From: Bdellovibrionales bacterium
GTDB taxonomy: Bacteria; Bdellovibrionota; UBA1018; CAIMNF01
Direction: 5' to 3'
Length of the DNA: 64,000 nt
Assembly (NCBI GenBank): GCA_018266375.1
Contig: JAFEAO010000005.1
Coordinates: 579,185-643,184, forward strand
Made by a program: the position numbers and the translations under genes. A model generated the notes under the pieces. It made no database searches and was not told the origin of the DNA. It worked only from the letters and a program-made list of their open reading frames with translations. The stretch's first letter is position 1; the number at the start of each line of letters is the position of its first letter. Positions 44,524-53,295 of this stretch are shown here, in pieces.

Positions 44524-44581
44524 CTATTTGAGCTAAATTGGCAGCGAGCTCAATCCACTGTTGATCGACGAAGATCAGATC

Positions 44582-44971
44582 TCAATTCGCGAGAGATTCT
44601 TCAGCTTCAACCGCTGAAATATCCGATTCGGAATTTTTCCGGCGTGCATGGATGAAGTGCACCTGATCCGTGTGGATCTCGGTCGTATAGCGGGTCTTAC
44701 CTTGATCATCCTCGTATTTGTTCGATCGGATGCGCCCCTCAATGAGGAGCGGCATGCCTTTTTGCAGCTGTTGCTGGCACCACTCCGCGGGTTTTCCCCA
44801 CACCACGATTCGATGCCAAGTGGTATCGGATTCTTGTTTGTCCTTGTCTTTGGACAGTGGATTCTCGGTGGCGAGCGAAAAATTAGCGACCGATGTCCCA
44901 TTTTGGGTTGTTCTTAAGATCGGATCGACACCGAGCCGTCCCATCAAAATGACTTTGTTAATATCACGCAT
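44582..44971 (-). CDS. ssb: Single-stranded DNA-binding protein, short form
   Basis: A 129-residue OB-fold protein starting RDINKVILMGRLGVDP, with WHRIVVWGKPAEWCQQ and YEGRI/IEGRIRSNKYED-type strands of bacterial SSB. It coats single-stranded DNA. The chain ends soon after the OB fold (EAEESLAN) and lacks the long disordered linker and the DDDIPF-like acidic tip that recruits repair partners, so it may be an accessory SSB with another one elsewhere. SD AAGGA precedes the ATG. It is divergent from ribD. Confidence 0.93.
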   Translation of the reverse strand: MRDINKVILMGRLGVDPILRTTQNGTSVANFSLATENPLSKDKDKQESDTTWHRIVVWGKPAEWCQQQLQKGMPLLIEGRIRSNKYEDDQGKTRYTTEIHTDQVHFIHARRKNSESDISAVEAEESLAN

Positions 44972-45028
44972 AACTATCTATTCCTTTCGTGTTTGTGCTT
45001 TCTTTTATCGGTGCATATTGCGATTCTT

Positions 45029-46180
45029 ATGCCAATGAAGAATTGGAAACTGAGAGACGGATTTGCATTGGGCGGTCGACTGGATCGCACGCTCTCAGAC
45101 CGAATTCAGCCGCTCTTTCCCGCTCCGAACGCTCCAAACTCCAACGATCCTCAACAACAAGTTGGCGACGACCTTTATTGGATGGAGCAGGCGCTGCTTA
45201 CCGCGATGGAAGGAGTCGGTTGGACCTGTCCGAATCCGAGCGTGGGAGCAGTGATTATGGATCCCAAGACCGGAAAAGAAATCAGCCGAGGCTTCACGCA
45301 AGCTTTTAGATGCGAGCACGCCGAAAGAATGGCCGTGCTGAACGCAAAAAATAAACCTATGGACGGCGCGACACTTTACGTGACGCTTGAGCCTTGCAGT
45401 CACACCGGAAATCAGCCGCCGTGTGCGGATCTCGTCATCAAGCAGGGAATCAAACGCGTCGTGATCGGCTCATCAGACAATGATCCGCGTGTAAACGGCG
45501 GCGGAATTAAAAAACTGCAAGATGCCGGAATCGAAGTCGTGACGGGTATCTTCGAAGACGAATGCCAAGCTTGGCATTTTCCGTTTTTACGTTCGCGCGA
45601 GCCTTTGCATAAAATCGTGTGGATCGCAAAGTGGGCGCAGACATTGGACGGCGACATGGCGGATGCAAAGGGTGATTCGAAATGGATCACCGGTCCTAAA
45701 TCCAGAGCTTATACCCACTGGCTCCGGCAAAAGTACGACGTCATCGTGATCGGCGCCGAAACATTTCTTAAAGATCATCCGCGTCTCACTGTAAGAGACT
45801 GTGCGCAACCGCACCGACGTAATCCGATGCGAGTGATCGTTGATCCTAAAAATAAACTCGCGACGCACAATCTGGATCCCGAAATTCGAGTCATCAAGTC
45901 TTGGGGTAAAGATCTCGTGAAGGAAGTTGAATCGATTCAACTCGAACCGCCTCTTCAGAGCGTGATGGTGGAGGGTGGACCGGCGCTTTTGAACGCGCTG
46001 ATTCTGGAGGATGTTTTCGATGCAGTCCATCAGTTTGTTGCGCCAAAAACTTTTTCGCCCATCGCAGGTGCGAATTCGAGTCGCTATCGCGTAAATTGGT
46101 TACCTTCTACCAATTGGTATTGTGCGGCCCATCAAAAAATCGACGCTGACGACTTGCATGAATGGGTAAAGTGCTTTTAA
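45029..46180 (+). CDS. ribD: Bifunctional riboflavin deaminase/reductase RibD
   Basis: A 383-residue protein from ATG 45029. The deaminase domain (about 45-180) has CEHAERMAVL (zinc His and catalytic Glu) and EPCSHTGNQPPC (zinc Cys pair); the reductase domain (about 190-370) has KWAQTLDGDMA, SKWITG, DVIVIGAETFLKDHPRLTVR and VEGGPALLNAL. It performs the second and third steps of riboflavin synthesis. An N-terminal extension of about 40 residues precedes the deaminase core. Other rib genes are not nearby. CATATT lies 9 nt before the ATG, which may be another near-leaderless promoter. Confidence 0.92.
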   Translation: MPMKNWKLRDGFALGGRLDRTLSDRIQPLFPAPNAPNSNDPQQQVGDDLYWMEQALLTAMEGVGWTCPNPSVGAVIMDPKTGKEISRGFTQAFRCEHAERMAVLNAKNKPMDGATLYVTLEPCSHTGNQPPCADLVIKQGIKRVVIGSSDNDPRVNGGGIKKLQDAGIEVVTGIFEDECQAWHFPFLRSREPLHKIVWIAKWAQTLDGDMADAKGDSKWITGPKSRAYTHWLRQKYDVIVIGAETFLKDHPRLTVRDCAQPHRRNPMRVIVDPKNKLATHNLDPEIRVIKSWGKDLVKEVESIQLEPPLQSVMVEGGPALLNALILEDVFDAVHQFVAPKTFSPIAGANSSRYRVNWLPSTNWYCAAHQKIDADDLHEWVKCF

Positions 46181-46183
46181 GAT
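46154..46183 (+). promoter_or_regulatory. Putative promoter of pal
   Basis: TTGCAT (46154-46159), 18-bp spacer, TAAGAT (46178-46183), then a leader of about 25 nt with SD AAGGAG before ATG 46216. It contrasts with the near-leaderless promoters in the window. Confidence 0.45.
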
Positions 46184-46215
46184 AAGGAATACACATTATT
46201 AAGGAGACATCTAAA

Positions 46216-46695
46216 ATGAAAAAGTGGTTTGTCGTGATGCTTGCAGCAACTGTCGCTCTCTCAGCCTGTTCTAAAAAGAAGGCGGAAGATGAAAGCACCC
46301 TCCCGAGCGCTGCTAACGCAGACGAAAACATGATGGGCGACTCCGATAGCGGTAAGGCGATGGGGCTTCAAACCGTTCACTTCGGTTACGATGCTTACAC
46401 CTTGGATGACAGCGCGAAGAATGTTCTCAAGAACAACGCGCAGATCATGAAAGACAAGGCTTCCGCAAAAATTCAGATCGAAGGTCACTGCGATCAACGC
46501 GGCGGCATTCAATACAATATCGCGCTCGGCGAAAAACGTGCGAACGCGGCTAAGAAATTTATGGTCGATCAAGGGATCAAAGCTGAGCGCATCTCTACCA
46601 TCAGTATGGGTAAAGAAAAGCCGGTCGACAATGGAACGACTGAAGACGCTTACGCTAAGAACCGTCGTGGCAACTTTGTGGTAACTTCCCGCTAG
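46216..46695 (+). CDS. pal: Peptidoglycan-associated lipoprotein
   Basis: A 159-residue outer-membrane lipoprotein (lipobox LSAC, residue about 18). The OmpA-like domain from about residue 50 has VHFGYDAYTLDDSAK, IEGHCDQRGGIQYNIALGEKRA (peptidoglycan-binding Asp and Arg) and NRRGNFVV. It tethers the outer membrane to the wall and works with Tol proteins in division. It precedes DUF4398 and CpoB-like genes; tolQRAB are not in the window. Confidence 0.95.
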   Translation: MKKWFVVMLAATVALSACSKKKAEDESTLPSAANADENMMGDSDSGKAMGLQTVHFGYDAYTLDDSAKNVLKNNAQIMKDKASAKIQIEGHCDQRGGIQYNIALGEKRANAAKKFMVDQGIKAERISTISMGKEKPVDNGTTEDAYAKNRRGNFVVTSR

Positions 46696-47192
46696 TGAGT
46701 AATTGCGTGCGGGGTTTTTTCCAATTGCATGAAGCAAAAGGGGTACTGCTTAAAAGAGCAGTGCCCCTTTTGCTTCTGGCATTTTCCGCGTGTTCTATTA
46801 CCGCTGTCCGTCCCGCACAAGAAATGTCCAACATGGAGGTCGCCATTCGCGCGGCTAAAGAGGTGAGCGCGGATGTCCTGGCCCCGGAGTTGTTCCGCAT
46901 GGCCCAGGAAACGAGTTTGAAAGCCCGCCGGGAATACCGGCTTAAAAATTTTAAAGACGCGAAGGTTTTCGCCGATCAAGCCCGCACTTACGCCGAGCGT
47001 TCGGAGTTCGAATCCATTCGTAACGGCGGTAAACGTGAAATCGTGCCGACTGATCCGTTGGCTGAGCCTTCATATCCGGTCGAGCAGATTGATCCCAACA
47101 GTCAATCCTCATCACCTAGCGGCGCAGCCGGAGCGGCGGGCGCCACCGGTGCGATGCCTCCAGCTCCAGGAAAACCTGGCGCAAATCAGTGA
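46695..47192 (+). CDS. DUF4398-like lipoprotein
   Basis: A 165-residue frame starting at GTG 46695, whose first base is the last base of the pal stop. The lipoprotein signal is LKRAVPLLLLAFSAC (Cys at about residue 33), then an alanine-rich helical domain (AIRAAKEVSADVLAPELFRMAQETSLKA in two halves) typical of DUF4398, and a Pro/Gly/Ala tail. The start is uncertain because the n-region before the signal is long (20 residues) and contains a strong hairpin sequence. Context suggests a Tol-Pal accessory factor. Confidence 0.75.
   Translation: MSNCVRGFFQLHEAKGVLLKRAVPLLLLAFSACSITAVRPAQEMSNMEVAIRAAKEVSADVLAPELFRMAQETSLKARREYRLKNFKDAKVFADQARTYAERSEFESIRNGGKREIVPTDPLAEPSYPVEQIDPNSQSSSPSGAAGAAGATGAMPPAPGKPGANQ
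46736..46771 (+). terminator. Terminator-like hairpin inside the DUF4398 signal peptide
   Basis: Fifteen bases (46736-46750) pair with 46757-46771 with one T-G wobble around a 6-nt loop; the 5' arm begins with AAAAGGGG and the 3' arm ends with CCCCTTTT, so U-tracts follow on both strands. It lies 41 bp after the pal stop. It would reduce transcription of downstream genes relative to pal while also encoding VLLKRAVPLL. Confidence 0.65.
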
Positions 47193-47211
47193 TTTTTGAG
47201 AGGATCTTTGT

Positions 47212-48132
47212 ATGAACTTTCGCCAATCGAGCCTCATTTTTGCCGTGGTGTGCACATCAGTTGTGAGCCTGATTTCTCTCAGTTCTTGCGTCACCACAAG
47301 ACAGCAAATGAACGAGGAGAAGGGGATCTCCGACGAATCGGCAAGTGCGACCAGTGCTCAGCCGCAAAGTAATTCCGTAAAGAGCGAAGACATCAGTAAG
47401 CCGGACCCTGTGGTTCAAACTTTTCCTCCGAGCCCGGTCGCTCAAACTCCACCGGTCACAGCACCGGTGCCTTCCAATAATAATGGTGACGGTAAAAATC
47501 AGACCGTACTCGTACCGGCGACTACCGCAGCTTCTACTCCGACCGTCGCAACCGGTTCAGGCGGTAGCTACACAATGGACGAGATCCGTTCGGAAATGGC
47601 GCGCTTGACTGGGAAGGTCGACGAGCTCGAGCACGAAAAGCAAATTCGCGAAGTCGAGCGCACTGAAGAGCAAAAAAAGTTGCAAGAAAAGATCGCCACT
47701 CTTGAAAAGCAACTTCAGGAAAAGGCCGACGCGTCGGTTCCAAAAATTCCTGAAGGCAAGACTCCTTTCGAAGCGGGTAAAGACGCTTACTTCAACGAGC
47801 ACTACGAAGAAGCGGTCGTGTATCTAGATAAGGCGATCAGCATCAAAGATACCGGCAAAGAGGCCGAGGAGGCGTTTTACATCCGTGGTGAATGTAAGTT
47901 CAAACTCAAAAATTACCAGGCGGCGATCATCGACTACTCGAAGTTCCCCGAGAAATTCCCGAAGAGCTCTTACCATCCGAAAGCTTTACTCCGGATCGCT
48001 GAGAGCTTCGATGCGATGGGACTGAAGGACGACGGTAAGGCTTTCTATCAAAACCTGGTGGATCAATTTCCAAAGACCGCCGAAGGCAAACTCGCCAAGA
48101 AGCGCTTGAGCGCTCCGGCTAAAAAGAAATAG
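47212..48132 (+). CDS. cpoB: Tol-Pal associated TPR protein (CpoB/YbgF-like lipoprotein)
   Basis: A 306-residue protein with lipobox LSSC near residue 25, a Pro/Thr/Ser-rich linker (about 40-115), a coiled coil (MARLTGKVDELEHEKQI and following, about 125-175) and C-terminal TPR repeats (KDAYFNEHYEEAVVYLDKAI; KLKNYQAAIIDYSKFPEKFP; LVDQFPKTAEGKLAKKRL). CpoB coordinates peptidoglycan synthesis with outer-membrane constriction. E. coli CpoB is soluble; this one appears lipid-anchored. SD GAGGA precedes ATG 47212. Confidence 0.85.
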   Translation: MNFRQSSLIFAVVCTSVVSLISLSSCVTTRQQMNEEKGISDESASATSAQPQSNSVKSEDISKPDPVVQTFPPSPVAQTPPVTAPVPSNNNGDGKNQTVLVPATTAASTPTVATGSGGSYTMDEIRSEMARLTGKVDELEHEKQIREVERTEEQKKLQEKIATLEKQLQEKADASVPKIPEGKTPFEAGKDAYFNEHYEEAVVYLDKAISIKDTGKEAEEAFYIRGECKFKLKNYQAAIIDYSKFPEKFPKSSYHPKALLRIAESFDAMGLKDDGKAFYQNLVDQFPKTAEGKLAKKRLSAPAKKK

Positions 48133-48151
48133 CGGAAAAGAAATAATTAAA

Positions 48152-49216
48152 ATGAGTTTGGTGTTGGGTATTGAAACTTCGTGCGACGAGTGCAGCGCTT
48201 CGGTGGTGCGCACCTCGGCGCCCGCATCGACCGGTACGACTTACGAGCCGCTCAGCACGTCGACGTTTTCGCAGATCGAGCTACACATTCCGTTCGGCGG
48301 AGTGGTGCCCGAAGTGGCTTCCCGCAATCACTTGGAGCAAATCGAACCGATTGTTTTCGATGCGATGAAAAAAGCAGGCGTCGATTTTAACGCTCTCGAC
48401 GGCATCGCGGTAACGAATCGTCCGGGTTTGATCGGCGCGCTCTTGGTTGGCGTAACTGCTGCGAAGGCAGTTGCTTACGCGCGCAAGAAGCCCTTGATTC
48501 CGGTACACCACCTCGAAGGCCACCTGATGAGCGTGTTCTTGAATCAACCTAAAAAAATCGAATTCCCCGCCGTGTTTTTGCTCGTCTCGGGCGGCCATAC
48601 TAATTTGCACTGGATCGAAAAAGAGCCAGTCGAGTGGACTCTCGACGTGCTCGAGAAATCGCTCATCGGCCGCTCGACCGATGATGCCGCGGGTGAGGCG
48701 TTCGACAAGACTGCAAAGGTCATGGGTTTCCCATACCCGGGTGGAAAGTGGATCGATCAAAATTCTAAAGGCGGCGATCCCAAGGCATTCGCATTCCCGC
48801 GCGGACTCGCCAATGTCGGTAAGAACAAAGACAGTCTCGACTTTTCTTTTAGCGGCTTGAAGACCGCCGTGATGTTGCAAGTACAGCAGCTTCAAACCGA
48901 AGGCACGTTTGAAGCTGCGCGCGCCGATCTCTGCGCCTCGATCCAAGAGGCGATCTTGGATTCGCTTCTTACCAAAACTTTGTTACTCGCGAAGCAAAAG
49001 CCAACACGCTCGCTTGTTATCGTCGGCGGTGTCTCGGCTAATTCCAAACTTCGTGCACGGATGGCGAATGAATCGCCGGTTCCGGTTTACTATCCAGAGC
49101 TGCAGTATTGCACCGATAACGGCGCGATGATTGCGGCAGCAGGGGCATTGAGATTATCCCAAGGACACGGGTTGCAATCAAACGAGTTCTTGAGGTTAAA
49201 TGCCTATGCCATTTGA
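48152..49216 (+). CDS. tsaD: tRNA N6-threonylcarbamoyladenosine transferase TsaD
   Basis: A 354-residue ASKHA-fold enzyme transferring threonylcarbamoyl to A37 of ANN-decoding tRNAs. GIETSCDECSASVV starts the protein, the metal ligands are in HHLEGHLMS, SGGHTNL and KTAKVMGFPYPGG follow, and VVGGVSANSKLR and YCTDNGAMIA close the fold. Length is typical. It overlaps rsmA by 17 bp. Confidence 0.96.
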   Translation: MSLVLGIETSCDECSASVVRTSAPASTGTTYEPLSTSTFSQIELHIPFGGVVPEVASRNHLEQIEPIVFDAMKKAGVDFNALDGIAVTNRPGLIGALLVGVTAAKAVAYARKKPLIPVHHLEGHLMSVFLNQPKKIEFPAVFLLVSGGHTNLHWIEKEPVEWTLDVLEKSLIGRSTDDAAGEAFDKTAKVMGFPYPGGKWIDQNSKGGDPKAFAFPRGLANVGKNKDSLDFSFSGLKTAVMLQVQQLQTEGTFEAARADLCASIQEAILDSLLTKTLLLAKQKPTRSLVIVGGVSANSKLRARMANESPVPVYYPELQYCTDNGAMIAAAGALRLSQGHGLQSNEFLRLNAYAI

Positions 49217-49997
49217 TAAGCGTAAGGCGTTTGGACAGCACTTCCTTCACGATCAGTCCGTCATCTCAAAAATCGTCCAAGCCGTAGCCGAGGCAACTCA
49301 AAGACATCCCGAGTGCTCGGTCCTCGAAATCGGCCCGGGAGAAGGCGCAATCACGCGTCCGCTCCTGCAAGCCCTCCCGATCGAAAAAAAGTTTTACATC
49401 GCCGAACGTGATCGCGAACTCATCGAACTCTGGAAAGGCGAGTCACGTGTCGAGAAGATTCTCGAAGGCGACTTTGCTCGCGTCGAAGACGCGACATTCT
49501 TGGGTTTTGGGCCGCTTATTGTGGTATCAAACCTGCCTTACTCCGCCGGTACGGCGATTACCGTGAGCTTGTGTGAGCGCTCAAAGCAAATCCCGGAGAT
49601 GGTCCTCATGTTCCAGGCCGAAGTCGCAAAGCGCCTTTACGCCGAGCCGTCCACACCGGATCGCGGGTCGCTCTCGCTCTACATTCAAAATGAATGGGAT
49701 GTCGAGCGCCTGATCGAGGTCAAACCCGGCGCCTTCAAACCACCGCCAAAGGTGATGTCTGAAGTCGTTACGCTCACTCGTCGCGACAAAACACGCGTCG
49801 ACGTATCTTTGCCAGAACTTCGCGATCGTTTTAGCGAGCTTCTAAAAAAATCTTTCGCCCATCGCCGCAAGATGCTTCGCGGGAACCTTTCCGCTGAACC
49901 ATATAAGAGTGCGCTAGCACGGAGCGGAGTCGATCCGACTTTGCGCGCGGAAAGCCTCACCTGGGACGATTGGACAAAACTCTGGAGTCAGCTATGA
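49200..49997 (+). CDS. rsmA: 16S rRNA dimethyladenosine transferase
   Basis: A 265-residue SAM-dependent methylase dimethylating A1518 and A1519. FGQHFLHD is the N-terminal motif, VLEIGPGEGAITRPLL binds SAM and NLPYSAGTAI is the catalytic motif IV. The C-terminal helical domain includes FKKSFAHRRKMLRGNL-like residues. It starts inside tsaD and its TGA overlaps the next ATG. Confidence 0.95.
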   Translation: MPMPFDKRKAFGQHFLHDQSVISKIVQAVAEATQRHPECSVLEIGPGEGAITRPLLQALPIEKKFYIAERDRELIELWKGESRVEKILEGDFARVEDATFLGFGPLIVVSNLPYSAGTAITVSLCERSKQIPEMVLMFQAEVAKRLYAEPSTPDRGSLSLYIQNEWDVERLIEVKPGAFKPPPKVMSEVVTLTRRDKTRVDVSLPELRDRFSELLKKSFAHRRKMLRGNLSAEPYKSALARSGVDPTLRAESLTWDDWTKLWSQL

Positions 49998-51259
49998 ATT
50001 TTTCGAGCTTTACTTTTGTATTGACCGCGGTCACTACCGCCACTTTATGTACCGCCGTCGCCGAACCTTTCGCAGGCGAGCTTACCGCGCCAAGTACGCT
50101 TCACTCCGGATTGATCGGCGGTAAAAAGTACGTCATTGAAGTGGGCTTCGAGTATTTGCATCCGATGTTTCAAAATTTTTCGAACATCGTGATTGAAAAT
50201 CCGACAACATCGTCTAATTCGTCCACCGTCACCGGAGATGTTAAAAATGATTATCCCGATGCGTTTGCGCAGACGCTCAAATTCCAAATGCTTCTCGACG
50301 AAAAAAATAGGACTTCACTCTCGGTAAAAAGCTATTTGCCTCTGAACGCGCTCTCGCAGCTCGATACCGGATATATTTACCTCCCAGAGTACGTATTGTA
50401 CCGTGCCGAAGCCCAACGTCCGCGCATTCAAGTGGGCTTGGGCTCGAGTCTCTCCGATCAGATGAGGGTCGGGCTTGGAGCCGATATTGGATTCTCGGTG
50501 AGCGCCAACGCCAATGTTTTCCTTCAAAACGGATCCGGAAAATACTCCGACCAGCGCATTTCGGCAAAGCTTAAGCCCACGGTTGTTCCGCAAGCGAGCC
50601 TTCAAGTCAGCGATTATCAATTCGTCATTCGCGCGGAAAACAAAAGTAAAATGGATCTCACTACAAACGGGGGAGCACGCGTATTCAGTGGTGGGGCCGG
50701 GGTGGATTTTACTTACAACACCGAGAGTGCGTTGTTTTTTGACCCTTGGTCCTTTGAGTTGCATGGAAAGAGCGCCTTGAGTTCCAAGCTTAATCTTACC
50801 TACGGAGTGGCTTACCAACTGTGGAGCCGTTACCAGGCTCGTGCGGCAATCATCGCAAACGATATTCAAAACAACTGTAACGGTAATGCCGGTTGCTCGA
50901 CCGTATTTTCCAAAACTTTGACTCCTTCTTTTACCGCTCGAAACTTGTTCGTACCTCAAGTGGGGATCGAGATATTGAGTGGTGACGACCGTTTTGAAGT
51001 GGGTTACCGGTTCAAAGATAGTATTTTCGCGGGAGTTCCGACCGGAACGGGGAACTACCTCGACCCACCGAGGCACGATTTCTGGTTTGGAGCGACGTTC
51101 GTGCTCAAAAATGGCTGGGAGTGGGGTGCGGATTTGCAGGTTTCGCAACTTGTGGCTCAAACTGTGGTAAAATTGTCTTCAGGCGATATTGGGGGACCGG
51201 GCTACACTACATCAGGGTTTTTGATCGGTGGTGGAGCGAAATTGGTCGTCCCGTTTTAA
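49994..51259 (+). CDS. Outer-membrane barrel protein, FadL/transport-like
   Basis: A 421-residue exported protein from ATG 49994, overlapping rsmA (ATGA). Signal peptide to about residue 23 (TAVAEPFAG), then amphipathic strands through the whole chain ending FLIGGGAKLVVPF with the C-terminal Phe. Size and Asn/Gly-rich turns resemble FadL-type 14-strand barrels, but the hatch NPA motif is not evident. Function unknown. Confidence 0.72.
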   Translation: MNFSSFTFVLTAVTTATLCTAVAEPFAGELTAPSTLHSGLIGGKKYVIEVGFEYLHPMFQNFSNIVIENPTTSSNSSTVTGDVKNDYPDAFAQTLKFQMLLDEKNRTSLSVKSYLPLNALSQLDTGYIYLPEYVLYRAEAQRPRIQVGLGSSLSDQMRVGLGADIGFSVSANANVFLQNGSGKYSDQRISAKLKPTVVPQASLQVSDYQFVIRAENKSKMDLTTNGGARVFSGGAGVDFTYNTESALFFDPWSFELHGKSALSSKLNLTYGVAYQLWSRYQARAAIIANDIQNNCNGNAGCSTVFSKTLTPSFTARNLFVPQVGIEILSGDDRFEVGYRFKDSIFAGVPTGTGNYLDPPRHDFWFGATFVLKNGWEWGADLQVSQLVAQTVVKLSSGDIGGPGYTTSGFLIGGGAKLVVPF

Positions 51260-51267
51260 TCTGAAAT

Positions 51268-51918
51268 ATGAAACTGGCGAAGCTGCAGAATATTATCAAG
51301 GAACACTTTCTTTCGGGGCTTCTCGTCTTGGCGCCGATCCTCATCGTCGGCATCGTGTTTCAGTGGATCTTCGGTGGTCTCCTCAGCTGGATCGAAAACG
51401 TTCCGCTTCATTGGTTCTTCGAAGACTTCGGCGGACTGGTCGTCGCGTTCGTCCGGCTCTTGATCATGTTCGGGATCATCTTCGGCGGGATCTTCGTTAT
51501 TTCGAGTGTCGGATTCTTTTCGCGCCTCTACTTCGGACGCAAGCTTTTTCAATGGCTCAAAGAGGGGATCGAAAAAATTCCGTTCTTTGGCGCCATCTAC
51601 AGCTCGCTTGATCAGCTCTTTAGCGCGATCTCGAGCAGCGGCGGCAAGCAATTCAACCGCGTTGTGTTTATCGAGTATCCGCGCAAGGAAGTGTGGGCGG
51701 TCGCTTTCGTCACGGGCGATGCCGACTTCAAAGGGATCCCTCAAGGATATATCAGTGTGTTTGTTCCGACCGTTCCGAACCCGACATCCGGGTTCCATTT
51801 GATGGTGCGTGAGAGCGAAGTCAAAGAAAGCGGACTCAAGGTCGATGAAGCGTTCAAGCTGATTTTGAGCTTGGGTGTGGCTGCTCCCCATCATGAAGAA
51901 CCGGTCATCGCACCGTAG
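51268..51918 (+). CDS. DUF502-family membrane protein
   Basis: A 216-residue protein with two transmembrane segments (about 12-35 and 55-80) and a C-terminal domain starting IPFFGAIYSSLDQLFSA. GFVTGD-like AFVTGDADF and the SVFVPTVPNPTSGF motif are the signatures of DUF502. Function unknown. It precedes smpB by 9 bp. Confidence 0.88.
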   Translation: MKLAKLQNIIKEHFLSGLLVLAPILIVGIVFQWIFGGLLSWIENVPLHWFFEDFGGLVVAFVRLLIMFGIIFGGIFVISSVGFFSRLYFGRKLFQWLKEGIEKIPFFGAIYSSLDQLFSAISSSGGKQFNRVVFIEYPRKEVWAVAFVTGDADFKGIPQGYISVFVPTVPNPTSGFHLMVRESEVKESGLKVDEAFKLILSLGVAAPHHEEPVIAP

Positions 51919-51927
51919 GAACCGATC

Positions 51928-52410
51928 ATGGCCGAGACTACGGGACAAAAACTCATTTCCAGCAATTCCAGCGCACGAGGCGATTACTTTCTCGAGGAGT
52001 TCGTCGAGGCCGGCATCGTGCTTCAAGGCACCGAGATCAAAAGTATTCGCAACTCGGCCCCGAACTTGAAAGAATCGTTCGTCGAAGTGACGAAAAATCG
52101 CAGCGGACGACTTGAAGCTTGGCTTGTCAATCTTCACATCGGTCCGTATTCGCACGGAAACATCTGGAACCACGAACCCCGTCGCCGCCGGAAGCTGTTG
52201 TTGCACGCGCATCAAATTCGAAGGATGTTCGGTTACCTCACCCAAGACGGCAAAACGATCGTTGCTACTCGCATGTATTTCGTAAAAGGCCGCGCCAAAG
52301 TCGAGGTGGCCGTCGCTAAAGGCAAAAAGAAGGGCGACAAACGCGCCGATGATAAAAAGAGGAGTCAGAATCGCGAGATCGACCAAGCGATGAAGAGGAG
52401 AAACCGATGA
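51928..52410 (+). CDS. smpB: SsrA-binding protein SmpB
   Basis: A 160-residue OB-fold protein that brings tmRNA to stalled ribosomes. SARGDYFLEEFVEAGIVLQGTE is the family start (read in two halves), NPRRRRKLLLHAHQI-like HEPRRRRKLLLH follows, and the basic Lys/Arg tail (KRADDKKRSQN) is typical. tmRNA itself was not found in the window. Confidence 0.95.
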   Translation: MAETTGQKLISSNSSARGDYFLEEFVEAGIVLQGTEIKSIRNSAPNLKESFVEVTKNRSGRLEAWLVNLHIGPYSHGNIWNHEPRRRRKLLLHAHQIRRMFGYLTQDGKTIVATRMYFVKGRAKVEVAVAKGKKKGDKRADDKKRSQNREIDQAMKRRNR

Positions 52411-53054
52411 AAAAGTTTTTTGTGTGGATGTTGTTGCTGACGGTCGCTTTGCCGGCACGAGCCGAATCTTCGGGTAGTGTTAGTCAAGGTGTCGACGTCG
52501 GCATTAATTTTCCGCATATTTACGGCATCACCTATGAACGCCTTCATAAAAGCGCCGGATGGTCGTGGGGCGTGGGACTTGGCGTGATTCCGACGATCAA
52601 CTTCACCTCGGGTTCAAGCCAGGTCGGAATCTCAAGTTTTAACTTCGATGTTCGTGGGCGTTGGCATCCTTTCTCAGGTGGGTTTTTCTTGGGCGCCGCT
52701 CTCGGGTTTCAAAACGTAAAAGGCTCAGGTGCGCAGACTATTGACGTGAGCGGTCAGCCTGTTCCGACATTGGTTGCGGTCGGGATCAACAACCTTTATC
52801 TTACTCCGCACGTTGGATGGTTGTGGGAAATCGGCCCAGTCCTCTTCGGTCTTGAGTTTGGCGAGCAACTGGGTTTCGGCGGAACGAGCACGCTTGATTT
52901 ATCGATCACCGATCCCTCGATGCAGAGTTATTTGGCGCAGGTTCAGGCGACTCAGCAGTATCAGACCTTCAAGAGAGAAGTCGAAGACGGGTTCTCCAAG
53001 CTCGGAAACTTGCAGATTTTCTACGCGGCTGTACGATTGGGGTTTGCGTTTTAG
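52407..53054 (+). CDS. Outer-membrane beta-barrel protein, unknown function
   Basis: A 215-residue exported protein; signal peptide MKKFFVWMLLLTVALPARA, then strands such as WSWGVGLGVIPTINF, GFFLGAALGFQN and LYLTPHVGWLWEIG, ending FYAAVRLGFAF with C-terminal Phe. ATGA overlap with smpB and SD GAGGAG. Function unknown. The 240 bp after it hold only the promoter for the next gene as far as I can see. Confidence 0.75.
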   Translation: MKKFFVWMLLLTVALPARAESSGSVSQGVDVGINFPHIYGITYERLHKSAGWSWGVGLGVIPTINFTSGSSQVGISSFNFDVRGRWHPFSGGFFLGAALGFQNVKGSGAQTIDVSGQPVPTLVAVGINNLYLTPHVGWLWEIGPVLFGLEFGEQLGFGGTSTLDLSITDPSMQSYLAQVQATQQYQTFKREVEDGFSKLGNLQIFYAAVRLGFAF

Positions 53055-53257
53055 TTGATACTGAAGATGCCGTCGCAAGGCCCTTTGTCGCTAAAACCGA
53101 CGTTGCAAAAATAGAACAAAAACAAGCTGCGGTAACAATCTTTAAAAAATATCTCTTCTCTCCTCGTAGGGCTTTATGCGCGAGTTAGACGTTTTTTAAT
53201 ACGGTTTATAGAACGAAGTGTTCGCTACCGTTCTGGTCATATATTGAATGCTTTTTA

Positions 53258-53286
53258 TTGACAGTTTTAAATAATTGAAATATAAA
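53258..53286 (+). promoter_or_regulatory. Near-consensus sigma70 promoter, 9 nt before the ATG
   Basis: TTGACA (53258-53263), 17-bp spacer, TATAAA (53281-53286), 9 nt, ATG at 53296. This is the best promoter match in the window and predicts transcription starting about three bases before the start codon. Confidence 0.75.
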
Positions 53287-53295
53287 GCGCGCACT

